A model generated the notes under the pieces. The model was not told the DNA's origin. It saw only the letters and a program-made list of their open reading frames with translations, and did not search any database. Below, piece after piece: positions 42,851 to 51,870 of a stretch of DNA of 64,000 bases. This DNA is from Chloroflexus sp. Y-396-1 (GTDB taxonomy: Bacteria; Chloroflexota; Chloroflexia; Chloroflexales; Chloroflexaceae), in NCBI RefSeq assembly GCF_000516515.1, contig NZ_KI911784.1:558001-622000 (forward strand). Direction: 5' to 3'. How positions within the stretch are numbered: position 1 is the first letter of the stretch; each line of letters starts with the position of its first letter. A program made the translations under genes and the position numbers.

Positions 42851-43756
42851 TTAACCTCTACTAACTGCCGTCAATCCGCTTACAGCGAGTCTATCGTGAA
42901 CCATTGCGACAAATGCCTGTGTTGCCGCACAACGATAGCTGTGGTGGCGGAAGAGGAAACCAACCGTTCGTCGTGGGGTTGGGTCTACAAGTGGAATGCC
43001 GATCAGGTCGGGTTGATTACATAACACGAAGGAGGGTAACACAGTGGCCACTGAGAGTTGCCGCACCGCAGCCAGAATATTGCTGATCGTATTCATTTCG
43101 ACCAGTACTTGCGGCTCAATTCCTGCCGTGTGGGCACAATGATCCCACAACCGCCGGGTACAGAATGCAGGCGAGAGGAGGATCAACGGCTGTTGGTGTA
43201 ACGCCTGTACCGGTACTTGCGGCAGATGTGCCCATGGATGCTGCCTGCCAACGATCAGAACCAGCTCTTCCGTGAACAAGTCTTCACCGACAACTCCGTC
43301 TGCTTCGGTGGGTGTGAAACCGATACCGAATTGTAATCGTCCCTCAGCCACACCCTGCTCAATATCGCCGGTCGCTAACTCTTCGATGTGTAGACGAATA
43401 GCCGGATAAGTGGTGGTAAAAGCGGCAACGAGGTCTGGCATCAGATAGGCATTCACTGTCTGTACTACACCGATATGTAGGTTCCCGCGTTGCAACCCGG
43501 CCAGTTCGGAGAGGGCAACGTGCGCTTCCGCCAATTCTTGCAAAGCACGACGAGCATGGGTGGCGAGGATTTCTCCTGCAGCAGTCAGGCGAATGCGGCG
43601 TCCAATGCGTTCAAACAACACTGCACCGATTTCCTCTTCGAGCAACTTGATCTGTTGCGATAAGGCCGGTTGTGAAATGTAGAGCTTTTCAGCGGCGCGG
43701 GTGAAATGGCCTTCATCGACGACAGCTAGGAAATAACGTAGTTGGCGAAGTTCCAT
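42851..43756 (-). CDS. LysR-family transcriptional regulator
   Basis: The 301-residue regulator starts MELRQLRYFLAVVDEGHFTR and has the LysR winged helix-turn-helix (AAEKLYISQPALSQQIKLLE) in residues 1-60. A periplasmic-binding-protein-like effector domain follows (GNLHIGVVQTVNAYLMPDLV to the C-terminus). It resembles the CynR/CbbR-like branch, but the effector is unknown. It is transcribed divergently from the protoglobin gene across 122 bases that hold two ATAAG/CTTAT inverted repeats. It probably regulates that gene and itself. Confidence 0.9.
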   Translation of the reverse strand: MELRQLRYFLAVVDEGHFTRAAEKLYISQPALSQQIKLLEEEIGAVLFERIGRRIRLTAAGEILATHARRALQELAEAHVALSELAGLQRGNLHIGVVQTVNAYLMPDLVAAFTTTYPAIRLHIEELATGDIEQGVAEGRLQFGIGFTPTEADGVVGEDLFTEELVLIVGRQHPWAHLPQVPVQALHQQPLILLSPAFCTRRLWDHCAHTAGIEPQVLVEMNTISNILAAVRQLSVATVLPSFVLCNQPDLIGIPLVDPTPRRTVGFLFRHHSYRCAATQAFVAMVHDRLAVSGLTAVSRG

Positions 43757-43762
43757 CGTCTG

Positions 43763-43808
43763 ATAAGCAAAACTTATTGAAAGAATAAGAACCTTCTATT
43801 TTACTTAT
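43763..43808. promoter_or_regulatory. Candidate LysR operator repeats
   Basis: ATAAG-CAAAA-CTTAT (43763-43777) is a perfect 15-base T-N11-A-type inverted repeat. A second pair, ATAAG (43785-43789) and CTTAT (43804-43808), follows with 14 bases between. Both lie in the LysR/protoglobin divergent region, as expected for recognition and activation sites of a LysR regulator. Confidence 0.6.
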
Positions 43809-43878
43809 CATCATAGCGCGGCTAGACTGATCTTGTCAAACGCAAGACAAGAATAAGAACAAACCAGGAAGGGTAGCG

Positions 43879-44469
43879 ATGAGTGATGTAACCATTCCAG
43901 GCTACACGTATGGCACGGCGGCAGTAGCCCAATCGCCGATCGGTGAGGAAGAATTTGCTTTGTTGAAACAAACCGTATTGTGGAGTGACGAAGACGAGCG
44001 GTATTTGCGCATGGCGGGTGAGGTGCTCAAAGATCAGGTTGAGGCAATTCTCGACCTATGGTACGGTTTTGTCGGTTCACATAAGCATCTACTCTACTAC
44101 TTCACCGGTCCTGATGGGCAGCCGATAGAACACTATCTGGCGCGAGTTCGTCAACGTTTTGGGCAGTGGATTCTCGATGCGTGTCAGCGCCCTTACGATC
44201 AGGATTGGTTGAACTATCAGATGGAGATTGCACTTCGTCACTACCGTACCAAGAAAAATCAGACTGACGATGTGTCGTCAGTGCCGATGATTCCATTGCG
44301 CTACATGATTGCCTTCATCTATCCCATAACTGCGACAATCAAAGATTTTCTCGCTCGCAAAGGACATTCGGTTACTGAAGTAGAGCACATGTATCAGGCC
44401 TGGTTCAAGTCAATTGTCCTGCAAGTGACGTTGTGGAGTTATCCATATGCTAAAGAAGGCGATTTCTGA
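43879..44469 (+). CDS. Protoglobin
   Basis: The 196-residue heme protein matches the protoglobin family: YTYGTAAVAQSPIGEEEFAL, WSDEDERYLRMAGEVLKDQV, EAILDLWYGFVGSHKHLLYY, and WLNYQMEIALRHYRTKKNQT containing the probable proximal His. PMIPLRYMIAFIYPITATI and the C-terminal helix follow. Length equals that of stand-alone protoglobins (about 195). They bind O2, CO and NO, so a role in gas sensing or NO/O2 handling is plausible. AGGAAGGG precedes the start. The linked LysR gene suggests inducible expression. Confidence 0.9.
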   Translation: MSDVTIPGYTYGTAAVAQSPIGEEEFALLKQTVLWSDEDERYLRMAGEVLKDQVEAILDLWYGFVGSHKHLLYYFTGPDGQPIEHYLARVRQRFGQWILDACQRPYDQDWLNYQMEIALRHYRTKKNQTDDVSSVPMIPLRYMIAFIYPITATIKDFLARKGHSVTEVEHMYQAWFKSIVLQVTLWSYPYAKEGDF

Positions 44470-44855
44470 GCAGAGACCGCGATAAATCCCTTGTCGGACG
44501 TGATACGGGTGTGAAACCACTCTCCTCCTGCCAATGCCGTATCCCTGGCGGTCCTATCCCTCCGGCAATGCTGACCCTCGGCGGTGTCGGTAAGTGTTAT
44601 CGTCTAGGGCTGAGGTGTTTCAGTTATTATGTCCGTTCCCGCAACCGGAGGGATGGGCGCCGACCCCGCCTTCACCGGTGTGCTTAGACGCTCACCGCTC
44701 CTGCCCGTCGCACACCACCTAACGTCCGCCGGAAGCCTGCGTCCCCAGGGCACGCGGTGAATAGTGGAGCTTATTGTGCGCGGACGAACAATCTTCATGA
44801 ATGAACACGACCCAACACCGAGAACGCTAAACAGCCACTATTGGTGTGCTGAGGC
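44470..44855. other. Gene-free region
   Basis: No gene is supported between the protoglobin gene and the cytX promoter. The sequence is GC-rich with no strong palindrome. Confidence 0.4.
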
Positions 44856-44885
44856 TTGACAGATGCCACAACAGCAGCATATAAT
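44856..44885 (+). promoter_or_regulatory. Sigma70-type promoter of the cytX operon
   Basis: TTGACA (44856-44861) and TATAAT (44880-44885) with an 18-base spacer are full consensus boxes, about 58 bases before the riboswitch. Confidence 0.8.
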
Positions 44886-44942
44886 ATCGCTCAACTACCG
44901 TCACGTGATCGGTAAAACAAATGAATATGTGTGTATGAGGGA

Positions 44943-45024
44943 TCTCGGGGAGCCGGGCTGAGAGGATGGTCACATCCACCATCGACCTCATGAACCTGCT
45001 CTGGGTAATGCCAGCGAAGGGAAT
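44943..45024 (+). promoter_or_regulatory. TPP riboswitch of the cytX-thiW-ecf operon
   Basis: The aptamer reads TCGGGGAGCCGGGCTGAGAG, then GATGGTCACATCCACCATC (P3a stem), then ATGAACCTGCTCTGGGTAAT and GCCAGCGAAGGGAA. The THI-box elements CTGAGAG and ACCTGCTCTGGGTAATGCCAGCGAAGG are complete. It is followed by an intrinsic terminator, so TPP probably stops transcription. Confidence 0.94.
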
Positions 45025-45058
45025 ACACCGTTGTACTGCCGTTCCTACACGGTATTCA

Positions 45059-45084
45059 CGCCACCCTTCGCGGGTGGCGTTTTT
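45059..45084 (+). terminator. Riboswitch-controlled intrinsic terminator
   Basis: CGCCACCC (45059-45066), TTCGC loop, GGGTGGCG (45072-45079) and TTTTT (45080-45084) form a classic terminator 15 bases before the cytX start. CACGGTATTCAC just upstream could serve in the alternative antiterminator pairing. Confidence 0.9.
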
Positions 45085-45099
45085 AATTGGAGGAAAGGT

Positions 45100-46428
45100 A
45101 TGTCATTGCAAACCCGTTTGCGCGAATGGCTACCGCGCTTGCAAGCTCCACCCACTTGGGGGGTTGATCCTGTTCCTGCCGAGCATCGCCGTTTGCGCTG
45201 GTTCGACATCTTTGTGCTGTGGTCGAGTCTTGGTGTTGGGTTACTGGTGTTGGAAGCAGGAGCGTTGCTAGTGCCCGGCTTGAGTTTGCTACAAGCACTA
45301 CTGGCAATTCTGGTCGGAACGGCAATTGGCACCCTCTTGCTGGCGCTGGTTGGGATATTGGGAAGTGAGCACGGTATCCCCACGATGGTTCTGCTCCGCT
45401 CGGTGTTTGGAAAGCAAGGTTCTTATCTGGCAACAATCTTTAATGTTGTACAACTGGTGGGCTGGACAGCCTTCGAGCTATGGGTGATTGGCTTAGCTGC
45501 CGATCAGGTCGGGCAGGCCCTGTTTGGCGTGAGTAATCGTACTCTTTGGGTAGCAGTCTTCGCAGTCTGGTGTACCCTGCTCGCTCTCGGTGGTCCCCTT
45601 GTCGTCGTGCGAGAATGGCTAGAGAAATTTGGTATCTGGATTGTGTATGCGGTGACAATCTGGATGACGATCTATCTGTTTACCCATTACGACATCCTGG
45701 CGCTGTTGAGTCGGCCGGGGACAGGCGAGATGCCATTTTGGTTGGGTGTTGATCTGGTAGCGGCGATGCCCATCTCCTGGATACCGCTCGTGGCCGATTA
45801 TAACCGGTTTGTCCGTCGCTCGAAGGATAGTTTCTGGGGGACTTACCTTGGTTTTGCGCTGACCAATATCTGGTTTTACAGCCTTGGCGCACTCTTTTTG
45901 TTAACCGCAAATGTGAGTGAGCCGACCCCTGAGCATCTCATCACGGCAATTATGGCGATGACGGGAGGCATCGTAGCGCTGGCGGTCATTCTGGTTGATG
46001 AGACCGACAATGCGTTTGCCGACATCTACTCGACAGCAATTTCGATCCAAAATATCTTTCCGCAATTCAACCAACGTCTCTTGATCATCCTCACCGGCGT
46101 CATCGGTTTTATCTTCGCTACCTTCCTCACCATGAGCGAATACTTCAACTTTTTGCTATTGATCGGTTCGCTATTCGTACCGCTCTTCGGCATCGTACTG
46201 GCAGATTATTTCGTGGTACGTCGCTGGGGATTGGCCGAAGAGGCCGGTGAATGGCGGATCAGCGCTCTGGTCGCATGGTTGGCAGGTGTCTTGATCTATC
46301 AAGCGATTACGCAGTGGGCACCGCAGATTGGGGCCAGTATTCCCTGTTTTCTGCTGACGTTCTTGTTGTACACCGGTTTACGTCGGCTCTGGCAACAGCG
46401 GCTGGTGCGTGTCTCACGTGAAGGATGA
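45100..46428 (+). CDS. cytX: NCS1-family HMP/thiamine-precursor permease CytX
   Basis: The 442-residue protein has about 12 membrane helices and the nucleobase:cation symporter-1 fold. PTWGVDPVPAEHRRLRWFDI at the start, GSEHGIPTMVLLRSVFGKQG, NVVQLVGWTAFELWVIGLAA and MPISWIPLVADYNRFVRRSK match the CytX branch, a CodB relative found under TPP riboswitches. It is expected to import HMP or a related pyrimidine for thiamine synthesis. AGGAAAGGT precedes the start at 45100. It is the first gene behind the riboswitch and terminator; thiW follows after 166 bases. Confidence 0.9.
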   Translation: MSLQTRLREWLPRLQAPPTWGVDPVPAEHRRLRWFDIFVLWSSLGVGLLVLEAGALLVPGLSLLQALLAILVGTAIGTLLLALVGILGSEHGIPTMVLLRSVFGKQGSYLATIFNVVQLVGWTAFELWVIGLAADQVGQALFGVSNRTLWVAVFAVWCTLLALGGPLVVVREWLEKFGIWIVYAVTIWMTIYLFTHYDILALLSRPGTGEMPFWLGVDLVAAMPISWIPLVADYNRFVRRSKDSFWGTYLGFALTNIWFYSLGALFLLTANVSEPTPEHLITAIMAMTGGIVALAVILVDETDNAFADIYSTAISIQNIFPQFNQRLLIILTGVIGFIFATFLTMSEYFNFLLLIGSLFVPLFGIVLADYFVVRRWGLAEEAGEWRISALVAWLAGVLIYQAITQWAPQIGASIPCFLLTFLLYTGLRRLWQQRLVRVSREG

Positions 46429-46594
46429 CGAGTGGGAAGGGGAGTAAATCTTCTTGTGTACAGGCAACGGGGGGCGGTTACCGATGTTTTTGGAGAGCGA
46501 AGGTCAGAGCCTTCGTTCACCGTTCATCGCAAACCTCTCTGCAAGACAGATGAGCTGATCGTTTACCGGTATTTGTCAAGAGAAAGGAATAGCC

Positions 46595-47104
46595 GTGAAG
46601 ACACGTCTTATTGCTCAGGCGGTCGTGCTCATTGCGCTGGGGGTGGCATTAGCGCCGTTTACCTCATTTCCGGTTGGTATCGCCCGTATCAATCCTACCC
46701 AACACTTCATTAATGTGATCGCTGCCGTGTTGCTGGGTCCGTGGTGGGCAACCGGCATAGCCGGTGTAATCGCTGTGCTGCGCATTTCAATGGGGGTTGG
46801 CACAGTCCTCGCGTTTCCAGGTGGGATGATCGGTGCGCTGCTAGCCGGTTTGATCTTTCGTTTCACGCGCAATATCTATCTGGCCGCGCTAGGCGAGATT
46901 GTTGGTACTGGCATCATTGCCGCACTGGTGAGCGGTCTGTGGGTTGCGCCGGTCTTTATGCAGCGATCGATGGCTCTGAGCTTGTTGATAGCCTCGTTCC
47001 TCGGTAGTACGATCATTGGATCGGTGATTGGATTGATCGTTCTAAAAGCGCTTGAGCGTGCCGGTGTGGTTCGTCTTGTCGAGCAACGTGGGAGTGTCAA
47101 TTGA
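46595..47104 (+). CDS. thiW: ECF transporter S component ThiW
   Basis: The 169-residue membrane protein has five to six helices and starts with GTG at 46595 (AAAGGAA upstream). PFTSFPVGIARINPTQHFIN and VIAAVLLGPWWATGIAGVIA are characteristic of ThiW, the thiazole (HET)-specific S component of ECF transporters. It binds substrate and docks on the EcfT-ATPase module encoded right after it. Its stop overlaps the TTG start of the ATPase gene (TTGA), indicating translational coupling. Confidence 0.9.
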   Translation: MKTRLIAQAVVLIALGVALAPFTSFPVGIARINPTQHFINVIAAVLLGPWWATGIAGVIAVLRISMGVGTVLAFPGGMIGALLAGLIFRFTRNIYLAALGEIVGTGIIAALVSGLWVAPVFMQRSMALSLLIASFLGSTIIGSVIGLIVLKALERAGVVRLVEQRGSVN

Positions 47105-48780
47105 CCGGTAGCCAAATTGAAGTTCGCCGTTTTTCCTATCGCTATCCGCAGTTGGGATCGCAATGGGCGTTGCGCAACATCGAAGTGCAGATCAACGCTG
47201 GCGAGTATGTGTTGCTCTGTGGAGCGAGTGGCAGTGGTAAATCGACACTTGTGCGGGCACTCACCGGCCTTATCCCTCACGGGTACGATGGGGTTATTGA
47301 GGGTTCAATCACGATTGACGGGATTGATACCCGCAGCCGACCGCTCGCCGAGTGGTTGACGACGGTCGGTGTGGTGTTTCAGTCACCGCAGTGGCAACTC
47401 TTTAACAGCACCGTTACCCGTGAGCTGGCCTTTGGCTTAGAGAGTCTGGGTTGTCAACGACAAGTAATGCGGCAGCGGATTAATGCAGTTGCTGCTCAGC
47501 TTGGGATTGATCATTTACTCGAACGCAACCCACAACAACTTTCTGCCGGTGAACAGCTTCTGGTTGCGTTAGGGACGGTGCTGGTGGTCGGTGCACGGAT
47601 TATTGTGCTTGATGAACCGTTTGCCAATCTCGACGGTGTGCATGTGGCCCAGGTTCAGGCGATCCTGCGCACACTGCATCAACAGGGCGTGACGATCATT
47701 GTGGCCGAGCATCGTCTTGGCCTGGTTGCTGCCGATACTACTCGGATGATCGTCTTGCACGCAGGGCAGATTGCACTCGATGGGCCACCCGCCGACGTTT
47801 TGGCTCACGATCTTCGTCGATACCATCTCGAACCACCGCTACCGACGCAGATCGGTCGCATTTTGGGGCTTACTCCACTGCCGCTCACAGTTGAGGCATT
47901 GCTAGCACGGGTTGATCGGCGGCAGCTTGTGGAAGTGTATCAGCCATCGGTTATGACTTCTCAGCGGGGCAATGGCGCGCCCATCCTCAGTACAGATCGG
48001 CTCTCTTACGCTATCGAGCAACGTCAATTGCTCGCCAGCATTCATTTGCAAGTGCATGCAGGTGAGAGTGTCGCTATTGTTGGCGCTAATGGTGCCGGCA
48101 AGACTACCCTGATCAAACACTTCAACGGCCTCTACCGTCCACAACACGGTCGCGTGAGCGTATTGGGTCGCGATACGCGCACCACCCCGGTTTCGGTGCT
48201 GGCCCGCTCGGTAGGCATGGTGTTCCAAAATCCCGATGATCAACTGTTTCGTACCAATGTGCGCGATGAGATCGCAATTGGCGCCAGAGCGATGGGTGTC
48301 TTCGATCCGGCGCGGCTGAGAGAGGTTTTGCAAGCACTTCAGCTTGAACCGCTTGCCGACCGGTCGCCCTTCGCGCTCAGCGCCGGCGAGAAACGGCGTC
48401 TGACGCTGGCTGCGGCAATGGTGATCGATCCGCCCATTCTGGTGCTCGATGAACCAACCACCGGTCTCGATTGGCCTGCTCGCCAGGCATTGACAACGTA
48501 TATTCGTGAACAGGCTGCCGCTGGACGAACGATAGTGATTGTTACTCATGATTTGGATCTCGCCGGCACAGTGGCGTCGCGCTGGTTGGTGATGGCCGGC
48601 GGACGATTGATTGCCGAAGACTCTCCGCTCGCTATCATCAGCGATCCGGCGCGTATCGCGCTGGCTAAGCTGTTGTTGACCGACCGTTACCGACTGACCC
48701 TGGCGTTACATGGGAGCGGTTTGGTGCCGGTAACAAACATTAGTTCGTATGAGAAACTTTATGCCGACCCTACAGCTTGA
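47101..48780 (+). CDS. ecfA: ECF transporter ATPase, fused EcfA1-EcfA2
   Basis: The 559-residue protein holds two ABC ATPase domains in one chain. Domain 1 (about 1-235) has Walker A GASGSGKST, the signature region QLSAGEQLLVALG, Walker B IIVLDEPFANLD and the switch His in IVAEHRLG. Domain 2 (about 290-530) has GANGAGKTT, ALSAGEKRRLTLA, ILVLDEPTTGLD and IVTHDLDL. Both signatures have SAGE where many ABC proteins have SGGQ. It powers uptake through ThiW and EcfT. The start is TTG at 47101, overlapping the thiW stop codon by four bases; the following ecfT gene overlaps its end. Confidence 0.92.
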   Translation: MTGSQIEVRRFSYRYPQLGSQWALRNIEVQINAGEYVLLCGASGSGKSTLVRALTGLIPHGYDGVIEGSITIDGIDTRSRPLAEWLTTVGVVFQSPQWQLFNSTVTRELAFGLESLGCQRQVMRQRINAVAAQLGIDHLLERNPQQLSAGEQLLVALGTVLVVGARIIVLDEPFANLDGVHVAQVQAILRTLHQQGVTIIVAEHRLGLVAADTTRMIVLHAGQIALDGPPADVLAHDLRRYHLEPPLPTQIGRILGLTPLPLTVEALLARVDRRQLVEVYQPSVMTSQRGNGAPILSTDRLSYAIEQRQLLASIHLQVHAGESVAIVGANGAGKTTLIKHFNGLYRPQHGRVSVLGRDTRTTPVSVLARSVGMVFQNPDDQLFRTNVRDEIAIGARAMGVFDPARLREVLQALQLEPLADRSPFALSAGEKRRLTLAAAMVIDPPILVLDEPTTGLDWPARQALTTYIREQAAAGRTIVIVTHDLDLAGTVASRWLVMAGGRLIAEDSPLAIISDPARIALAKLLLTDRYRLTLALHGSGLVPVTNISSYEKLYADPTA

Positions 48781-49426
48781 TCCACGGGCAAACATGGTGA
48801 TCGCGCTAATCTGGACGGTCGCGATGACGATGGTTGAGAGTATTGCGGCCCTGATCTTGGGTCTGATCCCGATCATTGTCATCGTCTACTGGTGCAGACA
48901 ACAGCAGGCGTTTGTGCGCTGGCTCCGCATGATTGTGGTGATAATCGCCGGTTGGGTAATAATTGCCATACTCACCCTGGATTGGCAGATAGCGTTGCAG
49001 ATTGGCTTGCGGATTCTGGTGCTGGCAGGAATCTTTTTCGTATTCCTGCGCACCACTTCACCGGAAGACCTAGGTGGCGCGTTGCAGCAGATAGGTGTAC
49101 CGTTTTCCATCACCTTCCTGCTCACCGCTTCCTTGCAGTACGTTGGTGTGATGGAACATCGTATTCGCCAGATTATCGATGCTCAACGGGCGAGGGGCAT
49201 TCCACTTGAACCGGGGTGGCATGCGCTCCGTTTTTACCCAGCATTACTCATTCCACTCCTTGCCCAATCTTTCATTGCTGCCGAACACCTGGCGGCAGCT
49301 ATGGAGGCACGAGGGTTCAGCCGATTGGGTCGTACTCAACTGGTTGTATATCACTGGCGTTATCGCGACACCATTGCGGTTGGGGTAACGTTACTGGCGG
49401 CACTTTTGATCTGGTCTCAATGTTGA
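48761..49426 (+). CDS. ecfT: ECF transporter transmembrane component EcfT
   Basis: The 221-residue membrane protein has about five helices and the two cytoplasmic coupling motifs of EcfT proteins, each ending in ARG (IIDAQRARGIPLEPG and AAMEARGFSRLG). It joins the fused ATPase and ThiW into one importer. The start at 48761 is preferred because GAGAA lies 5 bases upstream; ATG 48749 in the same frame is possible. Either way the start lies inside the end of the ATPase gene, so the two are coupled. It is the last gene of the riboswitch operon. Confidence 0.9.
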   Translation: MPTLQLDPRANMVIALIWTVAMTMVESIAALILGLIPIIVIVYWCRQQQAFVRWLRMIVVIIAGWVIIAILTLDWQIALQIGLRILVLAGIFFVFLRTTSPEDLGGALQQIGVPFSITFLLTASLQYVGVMEHRIRQIIDAQRARGIPLEPGWHALRFYPALLIPLLAQSFIAAEHLAAAMEARGFSRLGRTQLVVYHWRYRDTIAVGVTLLAALLIWSQC

Positions 49427-49647
49427 ATGGGAGTGGCATAACACAACGTGTCAACGATATGATATACTCTCCGAGCCGACGAGCAGATAACCCCCGCGCT
49501 TATCTTGTGCGGTGTCTCAGCACTGAGTTGCGGAAAACAGGTTTTGTGCCATGCCGTGCACAGCAACTGAGGCGATCAATGGTCTGATCGCGTCGGTGGG
49601 TGTTTTGTGTTCAAAAAGGAAGTCCTGGCGAGATATTGGAGGTGTCT

Positions 49648-51444
49648 ATGATGCACAGATGGCGTTTGTCGTGGTCCATCCTTCTGGTCGTGACGGTCAT
49701 CATCTTTGCCGGATGTGGTGCGCCGCAATCGCAGGTGCTACCAACGAGCATACCGACAGTAGTACCAACCACTACACCACTACCAACCACGGTACCAACC
49801 GCAGCGCCGACGTCTAATGAGAAACAGAAACTCACGATTCTTTCCTGGCAAGCGGTGACGACGCTTAACCCGCATCTAGCAACCGGCGTAAAAGACTTTA
49901 ACGGCGCGACGGTCATTCTCGAACCACTGGCTCGCTACGATGAGAATGATGCGTTGGTCCCATTTCTGGCGGCTGAGATACCGACTATCGAGAATGGTGG
50001 TATCGCTCCCGATGGTACCAGCGTGATATGGAAGATCAAACCGGGCTTGAAGTGGTCGGACGGCAGTGATTTCACGATTGATGACATCATCTTCACCTGG
50101 CGCTATTGTGCCGACGAAGCAACTGGCTGTACCAACAAGACATCTTTTGACCCGATTGCCAACATCGAGAAGATTGACGAGACGACCTTCAAGATTACGT
50201 GGAAGGAACCTAACCCCAATCCGTACATCTCCTTTGTTGGCTCGGCTGGCATGATCCTGCAACAGAAGCAGTTTGCGAACTGTATCGGCGCAGCTGCCAA
50301 CACCAGCGCCGAGTGTCAGGCGGCAAATCTGGCGCCGATAGGTACGAATGCCTGGAAAGTGAAGGAGTTTCGTCCGGGCGATACCGTGATCTACGAGCGC
50401 AACCCTTTCTATCGCGATGCCGATACGGTCTTCTTCGATGAAGTTGAGTTGAAAGGAGGGGGAGATGCAGCCTCAGCAGCGCGTGCAGTCTGTACTACAG
50501 GAGAAGGTGATTTTGCATTGAACTTACAGGTACCCAAAGCAGTTCTCGAACCAATTCTGAAAGGTGGTACCTGCGATGTAATTGCCGGTGGCTCAACAGG
50601 AGGTGTAGAGCGGATTGTGATCAACTTTGCCAATCCCGATCCAGCGTTGGGCGACAAGCGTAGTGAGCCTGATCAGCCACATCCATTCCTGGCCGATCCG
50701 GTCGTGCGGAAGGCGATCGCACTGGCGATTGACCGCAAGGCCATTGCCGAACAGCTCTACGGCCCGACCGGTGCGCCAACCTGTAATTTGCTCGTAGTGC
50801 CGGCAAGTGCCAATTCGCCTAACACCACGTGTGAGCGCAATGTTGAGGAAGCAAAACGCCTGCTAGATGAGGCCGGTTGGGTGCTTAAGGGTTCCGTGCG
50901 TGAAAAGGATGGGGTGAAGTTAGTTGTTACGCTTCAGACCAGTATCAATACCTTGCGCCAGAGCACGCAAGCCATCATTAAGTCGAACCTAGCCGAGATC
51001 GGGATTCAGACGTACCTTAAAGCGATTGATCCCGCTGTCTTTTTCAGTGGCGATCCGGGGAATCCGGACACCTTGAACAAATTTTATGCTGATCTACAAA
51101 TGTATACCTTTGGCCCAAGCTCACCCGATCCGCAATCGTACCTGGAGGGTTGGATCTGCGCCGAAGTAACTTCATCGGCTAACCGCTGGAATGGAAATAA
51201 CGTTAGCCGTTATTGCAATCCGGCCTACGATGAACTCTTTGCCAAGTTAAAGAGCGAATTTGATCCGCAGCGCCGCATGGAACTGGCGATTCAGATGAAC
51301 GATCTGTTGGTTAACGACGTGGTAGAAATACCGTTGATTAACCGGTATACGCCGGCGGTCAAGCTAAAGAACCTGGCCGGCCCCACCTTCAATACGTTTG
51401 ACAGTAGTTTGTGGAACATCGCGACCTGGCGACGAGTTCCGTAG
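49648..51444 (+). CDS. ABC transporter solute-binding lipoprotein, family 5 (copy 1)
   Basis: The 598-residue protein has a lipoprotein signal (LLVVTVIIFAGC) and a Thr/Pro linker. It then has a family-5 (oligopeptide/nickel-type) binding domain: TILSWQAVTTLNPHLATGVK, IKPGLKWSDGSDFTIDDIIF, DPVVRKAIALAIDRKAIAEQ. The start at 49648 has GGAGG upstream. It is closely related over its full length to the binding protein at 55958-57799 (both end NTFDSSxWNIATWRRVP). No permease gene stands next to this copy, so it may use the permeases at 53.5-55.5 kb. The substrate is unknown; peptides are typical. Confidence 0.9.
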   Translation: MMHRWRLSWSILLVVTVIIFAGCGAPQSQVLPTSIPTVVPTTTPLPTTVPTAAPTSNEKQKLTILSWQAVTTLNPHLATGVKDFNGATVILEPLARYDENDALVPFLAAEIPTIENGGIAPDGTSVIWKIKPGLKWSDGSDFTIDDIIFTWRYCADEATGCTNKTSFDPIANIEKIDETTFKITWKEPNPNPYISFVGSAGMILQQKQFANCIGAAANTSAECQAANLAPIGTNAWKVKEFRPGDTVIYERNPFYRDADTVFFDEVELKGGGDAASAARAVCTTGEGDFALNLQVPKAVLEPILKGGTCDVIAGGSTGGVERIVINFANPDPALGDKRSEPDQPHPFLADPVVRKAIALAIDRKAIAEQLYGPTGAPTCNLLVVPASANSPNTTCERNVEEAKRLLDEAGWVLKGSVREKDGVKLVVTLQTSINTLRQSTQAIIKSNLAEIGIQTYLKAIDPAVFFSGDPGNPDTLNKFYADLQMYTFGPSSPDPQSYLEGWICAEVTSSANRWNGNNVSRYCNPAYDELFAKLKSEFDPQRRMELAIQMNDLLVNDVVEIPLINRYTPAVKLKNLAGPTFNTFDSSLWNIATWRRVP

Positions 51445-51496
51445 CGGGGAGCTAGGGTAAGACAGGTTGGGTGCATGCCCGGTTGATACGGCGATT

Positions 51497-51529
51497 ATGG
51501 ACTGCTGAAGCGATGCTTCAGCAGTCCAT
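51497..51529. terminator. 33-base palindrome after solute-binding gene (copy 2)
   Basis: ATGGACTGCTGAAGC-GAT-GCTTCAGCAGTCCAT is a perfect hairpin, 53 bases past the stop. It matches the pccB-downstream palindrome at 23752-23784 in length and most positions. The changes are compensatory in part (GGC/GCC versus GGA/TCC in the stem), which suggests selection for the fold. Confidence 0.6.
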
Positions 51530-51586
51530 CCTACACTTCGGCTCTCGCTCGGTATAGCAGGAACCTATCGGCTGGCGCATCAGCGC

Positions 51587-51865
51587 ACCATCGTTACCTC
51601 ACCCCCAAGGCCCCCGCGTGCGGAGGAGACTGAGGCGATGGCCTGGCTACGCGGGCCACTGGCCCGCCTGGTGCAGAGGGCAAAACCATCGTTACCTCAC
51701 CCCCAGGCCCCGCGTGCGGGGGTAGACCGAGGCGATGGCTTGGCTACGCGGGCCACTGGCCCGCCTGGTGCAGGGGGCAGCACCATCGTTACCCCCAGGC
51801 CCCCGCGTGCGGAGGAGACTGAGGCGATGGCCTGGCTACGCGGGCCACTGGCCCGCCTGGTGCGG
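51587..51865. repeat. Three tandem ~90-97-bp repeats
   Basis: Units start at about 51587, 51684 and 51781. Each contains ACCATCGTTACC, a CCCCCGCGTGCGGAGGAGAC-like palindrome, GAGGCGATGGCCTGGCTACG and CGGGCCACTGGCCCGCCTGG. A strong GCGGGCCACTGGCCCGC palindrome occurs in every unit. The array fills the space between the stop of the solute-binding gene and the stop of the PLD gene. Confidence 0.85.
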
Positions 51866-51870
51866 AACGC

